Origin: Symsagittifera roscoffensis
Lineage: Eukaryota; Xenacoelomorpha; Acoela; Convolutidae
DNA: 64,000 nucleotides
Direction of reading: 5' to 3'
Assembly (NCBI RefSeq): GCF_963678635.1
Contig: NC_087064.1
Location: forward strand, 60,024,338-60,088,337
Positions 32,501 to 42,086 of this stretch are shown here, one piece after another (positions within the stretch are counted from its first letter, which is position 1; each line of letters starts with the position of its first letter). Below the pieces are notes generated by a model. It did not search any database. It was not told where the DNA came from and worked only from the letters and a program-made list of their open reading frames with translations. A program made the translations under genes and the position numbers.

Positions 32501-34800
32501 CAAACAGTTAGGTGAAAAATGCTTATATGAAAAATATCAAAAACGAAAGGAATGCAACCGTAACAATAGACGGGGGCGTCCAACGTACCCTCCGTCCAGT
32601 ACTATTTAGCTTTTAACTTAGTTAACACCGAAAATTCCGGGGGCCGGAAGGTTAGGTGGGAGGTCATGAACCCGCTTGTCCCGAGGTCCCGGGACCAAAA
32701 ACAATTAAAGAGAAAGCGTAAAACCAAACAAAAAAAGTGTATAACCAAGAAAAAGCCAAAAAAAAATTATTTGAAAACAAAAAAGTACAAAAAAACAGTA
32801 AAAAATCCAAAAAAGACCAAAAACAGTAAAAAATCCAAAAGTGACAGTTTATATGTTATTTCCGGACGAGATGTGATCTGACCTTCCTATTTGTTGTTGT
32901 TTCAGATTGATTTATATCGTTTCTGATAGAAAGATTGTGTGTTTTGGTGAAGGGTTGGATACCCTCCCTCGAGTGTAATTTGAGTGTTTAAGCACGTTAA
33001 TGGTGATTTTGCCGCTGACCGGAGGGTAGAGTGGCAAGCTGATCAACGTGTTCCACACTCAACAGGGACATCAGGGACAACATCCGCAACGACTGTTGGG
33101 TATCGTTGAAGCAATTTTAGTATCGTCCGGGTACTATTTCATTAAAACTTAAGTGGTGGGGGGCACGATTGGCGCGGTCCGATTGTACCCTCCATCGATT
33201 ACAAATTTCCGAGTTAAGGGTCTTAAATCGGGTATTTTGGTGCAAAAGAGGGTATATTACTATTCGTTAACGACTATTAACAGGTTATTATCCTTATTAC
33301 ATATTACTTATCTCCTGAATTAGACCCAAAAAACACCCAATTTCGTCGAAAATCATCGATTTTCGATCAAACTGTAGACCCCCTAATTTTTGGATATCCG
33401 AGCTTTTCCGAACAACAAAAAGCTTTTATATAGGGAGTAGCTACGTAGTTCGATCCTCCTAACTAAAGAAAGCGCGTTAGAAAGGACTCAGTAGAAGTTG
33501 GAAAAAACCAAAATTTTTCGGTCAAAATTTCGATAATTTTCTGAATTTTGTCAATCTGTTTTGGGGATCGAGTTTTTGAGTTTTTAGAGTTAGAGCAATA
33601 AAAATTTTTGCGTTAGGAGCGTGCTAGCATAACGTGCTCGGTTACTAGAGAAATTCTTGAGTAACCCTCCGATCAGCTCCGTAGATAGAGCTAACGACTT
33701 AAGGATCGGAAAAGGAAGGAATCGGAGGGTCAAAATTTGATAGTTTTTGGCCAAATTTTTGTCTCCAAACCAATTTTGATCCGGTTTTTTGCACTATTCC
33801 AGTGCTGTACGGGGCTACTACGCTCGTTTCAATTATTTTTAGGCACTTTCGATAGGAATTGCGGAAAAAGCTTCTCAGAACCTATATAGGTGGTGAAAAG
33901 GGCCATATGGACAAACACGTTTTTGGCAATTTCTCAAAGACTAGTCAACCGATTGGGATAATTTTGGTACCATAAGTCGAGGTTTTAGACCACTTTTCCG
34001 GACCGCAACCGTTTTTGGGTTGATAATCTTGGAAAAGAAAAGTTTTTTAGAATTTGTTGGTTCGGAGGGTCCAAATTTCAGGTAACCCTCCGAGCGGCAG
34101 AAAACTTTATCAAAACACCTTTTTATCCAACTGGGAGGGTTGACCGTGTCAGCCAACCTAGTTTCAAGTCAGGTAAACCGCTTTTGGAGACTTTGTTGCG
34201 GGGACATAACCTTTTTTCTTGATTTTTGAGGAACCCTCCGAGGTAACCCTCTGGAGTCAGCTAAGGCCCTTAGCAACCCTCCTTAGTGGAAAATTTCCAC
34301 GAGGTTATCCAAAGAAGTTAAGACAGCCCCCCTGATAGAGAATTTAGCTTGTTTTGACGCTTCCTGAAGTCAATTGAAGGCCCTTCTGAGTGAAGCTCAG
34401 AAATTTGAAAATTTTGGAGGTACCCTCCGAAGTAACCCTCCGGAGCATATTAAGCATCTTAGTGACCCTCCTTAGTAAATTTAGGGGGACCCTCCGAAGT
34501 GACTTGGGTGATTAAGGTACCCTCCGAAGTAGGCTAAGTGTCTTAACAACCCTCCGAAGTAACCCTCTGGAGTGTCTTAAACCTTCTAAACACGCAAAGT
34601 TAGAAACTTGAGGAAATCTTCTGTGGCAATTTGGGAAAAGGAAAAAATCCATTTAATTTAAATCATATTAGGATATTAGGCGCGCTTATTAGGATCATAA
34701 GAGTCCATCTTGACCCGGAAATTTGTGATCAACTTTGGATTCCAGATCGGGTGTGTCAGAATTACCCGAACAAAATTTTTTTGTGATTGTGATTTTGGTA
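32501..34800 (+). other. E2 leader or host DNA, mostly unique sequence
   Basis: An A-rich Lys-codon stretch lies at 32690-32850 (a spurious basic open frame). From about 33000 to 34600 the phrase ccctccga / ggagggt recurs, densest at 34235-34570 as aaccctccgaagtaaccctccggag. I see no gene. These pyrimidine-rich repeats may be a leader minisatellite. Confidence 0.45.
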
Positions 34801-34806
34801 GTGTGG

Positions 34807-35072
34807 TTGCCCTGAGCTACTTAATAGGAAAGTTCGGGCAATCCGGGAACGAATAAAGGAATACCTCGGTGAGTGTATTAAGCAAATACCCACTCACTTG
34901 AGAAGAAAAGTTGTTCCCTACTCTCGTGCACTTGGGTGTGGGAGAGCTTTTTCATAGACTTTCAATATTTTCGATCAGAGGTTGCCTTGAGCCATTTAAT
35001 AGGACAGCTCGGGCAATCGCAGGGCACCTAAAAGAAGACCTCGGTGGGTGTATTAAGCAAATACACACCCAC
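34807..35072 (+). repeat. Duplicated two-hairpin module in E2 leader
   Basis: Two ~100-nt copies, 175 nt apart. Each holds a stem TTGCCY/GGGCAA (34807-34812 with 34836-34841; 34982-34987 with 35011-35016) extended past a bulged T by GAGC pairing. Each also holds a second stem, GTGAGT/ACTCAC (34869-34874, 34892-34897) in copy one and GTGGGT/ACCCAC (35044-35049, 35067-35072) in copy two. The paired changes keep base pairing, so RNA structure is conserved. Confidence 0.65.
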
Positions 35073-35570
35073 TTGAGAAGACTGTGTCCTGGGCTTTGTT
35101 TTTTCGGATCGTTCCGATTGAGGGAAGTCTTTTTCTTTAAGACTAAGTTTTATTGATCTGTTTCTGAGTCATCACTGCTTTTTATCAAAGATTGTTTAAT
35201 TTTAACAAAGCAGTGACTTGATAAATTGTGTGGCGATAAATTGATACTGACAAAAGGTTGCTGTCACCTGTAGGATATTCTTATCTGATTATCTATTGTG
35301 TTTGGTGTGTTGATTATATCTTGTGAAAATTTTGTGATACTGTTATAATATACGACAGGGTTGAGCTAGCATTATATCAATACTGGGCAGGCCCTGTGTG
35401 TGTGTGTGTGTAATTCTAACGGAGTCACTAATATTGTCATTGAGAAATCTAAGAGACACTCTTGATACTTACGAGATCGAGGAGGCAGCGTTAAGCAATT
35501 TAACTTGAATTTGTTTGCGGTACGTGTGCGTCGCCATTAAATCACACGAAAATTGTTTTGGTAACAAAGC

Positions 35571-38500
35571 ATGCAGCGTAGGGACTCGTTAGGATCGACT
35601 ACTAAGATCCCCAGGCTGAGTAAGGGCAGCACGCGAAAATTTAAAACTAGGCGTAGCCAGTCCTCGTTTAGCAGCGCCTCCGACGTGTTCGCCGAAAACG
35701 AATCGACTAAAGGTCAACCTGATCTTTCAGTGAGCGAAATGAGATTGAGGAGCGAGAAAAACCTCGATGGCGATCAAAGGCGGAGCGCCGAAACCGGAAC
35801 CGCGAGCGAAACGCTTGTGGACCCCTTTGACGAGGAAGAACAGACGCTCATTCGACCCGACTTTGAGCCGAGCGAGGACATCGAGCGGGAGGAAGTCGAG
35901 AGGACGGAGGAGACCTCGGAGCGTTCCGAGGTCGAGCCGCGAGAGGAAGTCTTATTCAAGGGAATGTCCAAATCGGAGACCAAGAGTCACAGGTGGAGGG
36001 GAGAATACTCACATTCGGCTAGTACCCACTCATATCTGGCCAAGCAGAGCAACAACGCAATGATGTCGATTATAAGCCCGAGTGAAGAACAACCGGGTTC
36101 GAAGGCCAAGAAGAGTTGGAAGACATTGTATGACGAGCGCATGGCGTCACTACCAACTGTAGGTTTAACTTCCAGTTATGACTACCCGGAGACATCCCAT
36201 CCGGATGTGAATTTCACACCGTGCCTAAGGAACGATAAGAACTGGAAGGCGTTATCAGCCTCGCCGACCAGGCCCATGTCAGATGGGATAACGATGGGAG
36301 CGTCATCAACCTTCGACAGATTAATGACGTCCATGAGCAAGCAAAAGGGCGGTGCGTCGTCAAGCACCAGGCTGCAGCCGCAGTTGACCTCATCTACTCT
36401 GGGACTAACCCCGTCATTTGGGGCCACTGGCGACATGAGTGACATGTTCGCTGGCGTAATGAATGGTCTGGATGAACTGAGACGAGACATGACTAAAAGA
36501 ATAGATCAGGTTGATGAGAGAGCTCACAAGGGTCAAAAGAATCTGAGAGATGAACTAACGCACGTGAAGTCGCAGGCGAGGGTTGATCAAGCTCAGTTGA
36601 TTCGCAACACCGACCAATGCCTGGCGGAGAGCCTGGCACAAGCAAACAAGGAGTCATACGAAAGAGAGGCTAGGATGACCAGAGATATCGAACGATTGTT
36701 GAACGATCATGATAGTACCTACGCCCACACGATGACTAGCCTGGAGAAGAGGTTAGATGCAAAGTCTGACTTAATGATGCGGAAGCTTGACGCGATCCTG
36801 AATGGGAGTAGTTGGCAGGAGCATTCCAACCCAAGGGAGCGCTCACGCCATGCGAATGTTGGAGATGGTACGGGCAGCAATGCCAGAGCCCAGCAAGGCT
36901 CGAGAACGAACTACGAACATAGAAACAAGGAGCGGCCAAGGGCAGCCCCGCAGAGGCCTGGCTGGACGAATCCAGTCCCGCCGGAGGCAGATGCCACCCC
37001 GGAGACAAGATTGCCAACCGTGCCACAAGTCAGTTCAGTACCAGATCTGACTACAATCTCACAAGACACGACGATGTATGCCTCGATGTTTGAGCCTCTG
37101 AACAGATCTCTTGAAACATTCATCACCAAGCTCTCGAAGTCAACCGAGAGAGGAGAGAGGTCAAGAAGAACACTGAAAAAGCCGAAGTCATATAAAGACG
37201 AGTCAGACGGCTGCATTGATACTTGGATAGAGGTGATGAAGTTACACTTTGAGGAAGAGAATCTCCCCAAGAAACAAGAGTGCAGCGCGCTGACGAGCAA
37301 CCTGGAGGGTACTGCATTAAGTTGTGTAATGGCAAAAAGAGCCAATGAGAGAGACAGCGCTCGCAAGATATTCGACATCCTGCTGAATCGTTTCGGCTCT
37401 GGAGTACAAGGGCACCAGGCTATGGTGAAGTTCGAGAAGAGGCATCAAAGAGATGAAGAATCAATAGATAAATTCTTGGACGACCTTGAATTGCTCAGGA
37501 GGAGAAGCAACCCGGATGAGAGAATATCCGAGCGAAACTTGGCGATTGCTTCGAAGTTCATGGATGGAGTAAGGAGTGAGGAGTTGAAGACGATGTTGGC
37601 CACCCACTTCACCCTGTCGCTTGACCAGGTACCCACGCCTGACGACTTGCGTATGAAGTCACGCGAGTATTTACTCATAAAACCGAGGGCGCAAAACCGT
37701 TACAGCAATTATGGCAACTATAGCGGGACAAACACTGGTGCGAATTCCAGTTGGTACAAACCTCGCGATGACATGGACAAGAGGAGGTCGTGTGCGAATT
37801 GTGGCTCGATGGACCATCACGTTTCTGCGTGTTCTGCATACAAACAGAACATGAAGGCCATAGGCTACTTTCTCGAGGACGCTGACGCGACCGACGAGGA
37901 TCATGAAGAGTACGTGAGAGGGCTCATCATGAAATATGGTCCGAGGTGTTTCTTCTGTAATTTGGAGGGACACTTCAAGTCGGATTGTACTCAATTTTGG
38001 AACGCAGTAGCGGACGCGAAACATCCCCGCCACGAAGAGGCACTTTCGGGTGTCAAGGCCAGTCGAGCACGTCTGATGAATGAGGCTGAATCTCGGAGAA
38101 AGGAGACGACACCGATCACCTTCACGACCAAAAAGGTTAGGACATGGCCTGACGAGGTGGCAGCCTCGAACCTGGAAGCAGAGTCCTCGAGCCCACTCAA
38201 GGTGGATTACGGCCTGGCGGCAAGGACAGCGCTGCAGAATGTCAAACAGGACCTAGCCACGAAAGAAGTGGAGCAATGGGTAAGGTCGGAGCTGGAGAGC
38301 ACAGATCTTCGGGAAAGTTTTAATGTCCTGGGTAAAACGACAAAAGCAGAAGACAAAGAGGAACCCAAGAAACAGGGACTAAAACTGAAGGTTATATCTG
38401 GTAAGACTTTCGGCATGACGAAGGCGGGGACCAAAATAATGTCCATCATCTCAGTCGCAGGGCACCAGGTGGTCAAGAACTTGAGTGAACCATCCGAGAT

Positions 38501-38657
38501 TACACTAGTCCACCTGGACATCTATGCCGAATACCTGAAGGAGAAGGATCCCAAACTGGACTCCAGGGCAGTGCGAGCGCTGCTCACAACGGGAGGTCCG
38601 AGGCTGATGAAAGTGGACGGACATTATATCGATGTCCATGGCCCTTACCGATCCTGA
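35571..38657 (+). CDS. E2 Gag: capsid and two-knuckle nucleocapsid
   Basis: Full-length, uninterrupted Gag of 1028 residues that would form the particle and package RNA. A Ser/Glu/Arg-rich N-terminal region (1-150) is followed by a probable coiled-coil segment (about 290-400), a linker and a capsid domain (about 535-700; DGCIDTWIEVM, FDILLNRFGSG, DEESIDKFLDDL). CCHC knuckles sit at about 740 and 792, then a conserved C-terminal region. The start ATG at 35571 is the first in frame. The frame ends at a TGA at 38655-38657; comparison with E1 shows a 1-nt loss at about 38648-38651, after which protease continues in another frame. Confidence 0.92.
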   Translation: MQRRDSLGSTTKIPRLSKGSTRKFKTRRSQSSFSSASDVFAENESTKGQPDLSVSEMRLRSEKNLDGDQRRSAETGTASETLVDPFDEEEQTLIRPDFEPSEDIEREEVERTEETSERSEVEPREEVLFKGMSKSETKSHRWRGEYSHSASTHSYLAKQSNNAMMSIISPSEEQPGSKAKKSWKTLYDERMASLPTVGLTSSYDYPETSHPDVNFTPCLRNDKNWKALSASPTRPMSDGITMGASSTFDRLMTSMSKQKGGASSSTRLQPQLTSSTLGLTPSFGATGDMSDMFAGVMNGLDELRRDMTKRIDQVDERAHKGQKNLRDELTHVKSQARVDQAQLIRNTDQCLAESLAQANKESYEREARMTRDIERLLNDHDSTYAHTMTSLEKRLDAKSDLMMRKLDAILNGSSWQEHSNPRERSRHANVGDGTGSNARAQQGSRTNYEHRNKERPRAAPQRPGWTNPVPPEADATPETRLPTVPQVSSVPDLTTISQDTTMYASMFEPLNRSLETFITKLSKSTERGERSRRTLKKPKSYKDESDGCIDTWIEVMKLHFEEENLPKKQECSALTSNLEGTALSCVMAKRANERDSARKIFDILLNRFGSGVQGHQAMVKFEKRHQRDEESIDKFLDDLELLRRRSNPDERISERNLAIASKFMDGVRSEELKTMLATHFTLSLDQVPTPDDLRMKSREYLLIKPRAQNRYSNYGNYSGTNTGANSSWYKPRDDMDKRRSCANCGSMDHHVSACSAYKQNMKAIGYFLEDADATDEDHEEYVRGLIMKYGPRCFFCNLEGHFKSDCTQFWNAVADAKHPRHEEALSGVKASRARLMNEAESRRKETTPITFTTKKVRTWPDEVAASNLEAESSSPLKVDYGLAARTALQNVKQDLATKEVEQWVRSELESTDLRESFNVLGKTTKAEDKEEPKKQGLKLKVISGKTFGMTKAGTKIMSIISVAGHQVVKNLSEPSEITLVHLDIYAEYLKEKDPKLDSRAVRALLTTGGPRLMKVDGHYIDVHGPYRS

Positions 38658-40429
38658 TGAATGTGGATGGCATCAATATCTACACGAAAGCTCACATAAC
38701 TGATGCGAACGATCAGATTGGCCGGATATACATTGGTCAAGAGGAGCTGAAGGTTAGACGAATCGGACACAATGCGATGCTCGAACAAGATGCGGTGCAT
38801 ATTGGTTGCGAGGCCGATCTGGCCGCACACGTTCTGGACGTGCAAGGCAGACAACTTTCAGTAAAGGGACTGCTAGACACGGGAGCAGTGGTTAGTGTCA
38901 TGCCAGTCAAAACTTGGACCGACATGGGTTTCGAAAGGTCGGATCTCATACCGACAAACATCAGGTTGGCAGCTGCCAATCAGGGAGCGATCTATGTCAC
39001 CGGACGAACCCCGATCATTTCACTGCAGCTCGGAGGAAGACATCTTTGGATGAGCTTCCTAGTAGTAGAGAATTTGGACGAATCCGACCAGTTCATCTTA
39101 GGAAGGGATTTCGTTCGCAACTTTGACGTCACGATCGATCTCAATGACGGATTGATTAGGATAAAGGATCCTGAGAGAAAGTATGAGAAAAGATCCCTTA
39201 ATAAGATCTTAATTAATCAGGCCAAAGTGCCGATTTTTCTGGATCGAAAAGTTAGATTAAAACCAAACCAAGCCGTAGTAGCGATGTTTAGGATGAGGAA
39301 CTTGAATGAACTCAGCCATGACAGACAGGTGTGTCTGGTACCAAATACAAACAGTAAAAACTCGGCTATTTTAGGAAGAAGCTTCTCACTCACTCAGAGC
39401 GGACTGTGTGTGAGTGTGTTATTGAACACAGAAGCAACAACAGTGACAATACAGAGGGGAAAGAAACTTGGCTATGCTTTGCCTCTGGACACAGACTTTC
39501 AGAGTGTGGAGAACTTGAAAAAGTTTGATGTAACTAAATGTCCATTGCATGCGAACCAAGAATGTATAATGAAAAGAGTGAATGAATTGAAATCTTCTAG
39601 GAAATTGTTTTCAATTAAGTCGGAAACAGATGATGGGCTGTCTAGTTGTTCCAACTTCCCTGAGAGACCGACGGAGGCAGAGTTAGCCGCGAATAAACCT
39701 GTCCTACCTGAGATAGAACATCTAAAGGGTAAAATATCAGACAAGGAACTAGATTCGCTGAGAGCGGTGCTAAATCGGAACGCAGACGTTTTTTCGAAAC
39801 ACAAGGCTGACATAGGTTGTTGCAATTTTGTAGAGCACGAAATTGAGATAGAAGAGGGCTCGGTACCTCATAGGGAAGGGGCGAGAAGAATGGCCCCAAA
39901 CAAGTCAGAAGCGTGTAGGAAGGAAATTGAGATGTTAATGGAGTACGACATGATCGAGCCGTCGAAGTCCCCATGGGCTTGTGGTGTGGTCATGGCGAAA
40001 AAGAAAGGGCGACAACTCAGATTTTGTTGTGATTTCCGTTATCTGAACGCAGTGACTATAAAGGACGCATACCCGATTCCCCGCATCGATGAGAGCCTAT
40101 CCAAGCTGGGAGACGCGAAGTTCTTCACGACGTTGGATTTGGGCTCTGCATTCTGGCAAGTGCCACTCAGAAAGCAAGATCGAGAGAAAACAGGCTTCGC
40201 GTGTGAGCTGGGACTGTTCCAGTGGAAGAGGATGCCATTCGGATTGTGCAACGCGACGGCCACATTCCAGCGACTGATGGCCCAGGCACTCACGAGCGTC
40301 ACTAAGAAATACGGGAATCTCATCATGTGTTATGTCGATGATGTCGTGATTGCAACACCAACCTTAGAAGACCACATAGAGAAGTTGGAGGAGGTGTTGT
40401 CTTGCATGAAACAAATGCAAACCCTCTAA
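38657..40429 (+). pseudogene. E2 protease and most of reverse transcriptase
   Basis: In this frame the protease shows the LLDTGAVVSVMP active site (about 38870) and the ILGRDF region (about 39096); RT follows with WACGVVMAKKK, RFCCDFRYLN, LDLGSAFWQVPL, FGLCNATATFQRLM and YVDD (about 40331). The frame breaks at about 40405-40420, where comparison with E1 shows roughly 11 nt missing just before the KPSKCEIL-type segment. It overlaps the end of gag by a few bases; the usable frame extends back to about 38640. Confidence 0.9.
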
Positions 40430-42086
40430 GTGTGAAATCCTCAGGGATTCCATAAAGTATCTGGGCCGCCTGGTTGACAAACATGGAGTGAGACCAGATC
40501 CCGAAGCGGTTAAAGCGGTGCTGACCTGGAAGGCACCTAAAACAGATACACAGCTGATGAGTTTTCTGGGATTCGCAAATTATTATCGAGAGTTCATCAA
40601 GGGGTATGCTGACAAAATATACCCCATGCAGAGGTTGATGAGAAACAAGGGCAAAAAACTCACCTGGACTGATGAGGCACAAGTTTCATTTGAAAACATC
40701 AAACGTGAACTTTGCGAGGCACCGGTCCTCGGCATGCCAACAGAGAAGGGGATGTTCGTGCTGGACACGGATGCATCAGTGGTTGCGATATCGGGCATAC
40801 TTCACCAGGAGCAGGAGTAGAACGGGAGAACGGTTCTTCGTCCGATAGCCTACGGGAGTAAAGTCCTGAGTGATACTGAAATGAAGTACGGTGCACCAAA
40901 AGCGGAGATGTTTGCGGTGATCACTTTCGTGGAAAAATACAGGGCCTACTTGGGGAGTGCTCCCTTCAAGTTACGTGTGGATAACCGTGCCCTTGCCTGG
41001 CTGAAAACCTATTCGATGGACCAAAGCTATATTGGTCGTTGGATCGTGCGCCTGGATGGATACCACATGATCATAGAGCACCGTACTCGTGACAAGCACC
41101 AGAACGCAGATAGCCTCAGTAAAAAGACAGAATTTTATGAGCGCCTCGAGGAGAGACAGGCTAACCAATCAGAGATCAAAGACGGGTTTTCCTTTCTGGA
41201 CAAAGAAACCTACGACCAACTGCCACTTACTAGGTGGTTAGACAACTCAGGGCATCCTATACCTGGACACCCTGACCTTCCAGTGGAGACGGCCGCGGAG
41301 ATAAAGCTTTTAGCCAGAGGCGAGCCCGTTCCGTTGGATCTGCTAGTCCGATCCAACTTGGTACAGCAAGAACTTACCAGGCTGGGCATAAACAGCATGG
41401 CTCTGTTGAACAGGACGGTGAACGTGGCGCCGGACGTCATGGGAAAGCTCCGTGACTTGTTGGACAGGGAAGTGGATAGGCATGATCGTGAATGGATGGA
41501 GACCATGCAGCGGTTGACTGTCACCGAGAGAACAGAGAAGAGGCCAGTGTCCATTCGCAGCCGAGGCGTTGAACGGGATTGCAGGTCGATTGTCAACCAG
41601 CTGGTGAGCTCGATGCCGAAGGAGGTCTTGTTGAGAGCTTCGTTCACTGAATATGGAACACTGAATCAGAACCAAACTGAGGAAGTCAGGATCAGGTCGA
41701 AATCTAGCTTCACGAGGAGAGTGCATTTCACGGATGCAAAAGAAGAATACGAGTCGAGCCCAGATTGTTCGTCCGTGGACGAGACAATGTCCGGGGAGTC
41801 TGATACCTTCGAGCCAGTCAAGGACGACTCGTCTGAGGAGTCAGACACCTTTGAGCCCGTGCAGGACGACTTGTCCGGGGAGAGGTTGACGAGACCACCT
41901 AGGGGCAGAATTTTGTCCGGGGAGTCGGGTTTGAAGCGACCGATGGACAGAGTTTTGTCCGGGGAGTCGAGAAACATCTCAGACAAGTTGGAATATGATG
42001 TTGGGAAATCAGTCGACTCAAGTGTTGACTCGAGGCCCCAGTCCTGGGACATCACGTCTGAAACAACTTCCAATTCCGATATGTGA
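40430..42086 (+). pseudogene. E2 RT thumb, RNase H and acidic linker
   Basis: After the small deletion the frame carries the RT thumb/connection (FLGFANYYREFI) and RNase H (VLDTDAS, APKAEMF, RVDNRAL, HQNADSLS). A TAG at 40818-40820 replaces the Trp codon seen in E1, and a TGA at 42084-42086 ends the segment; integrase continues in the same frame beyond. The linker at about 41770-41980 encodes repeated SGES-type units because the core GTCCGGGGAGT is reiterated there (41789, 41873, 41915, 41957). Confidence 0.88.
41789..41967 (+). repeat. Four copies of the PPT core in the RNase H-integrase linker
   Basis: GTCCGGGGAG(T) occurs at 41789-41799, 41873-41882, 41915-41925 and 41957-41967, three of them within 95 bp and two preceded by TTTT. 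A decayed copy is visible at about 41831. E1 has two copies in its own linker (24136-24146, 24187-24196). Confidence 0.75.

Noticed and set aside
32666-32881. Lys-rich 71-codon frame
   Set aside because: Encoded by an A-rich low-complexity stretch; no known family.
38640-38660. Programmed frameshift between E2 gag and protease
   Set aside because: E1 has gag and protease in one frame, and the E2 alignment needs one missing base inside a codon; no slippery heptamer is present.
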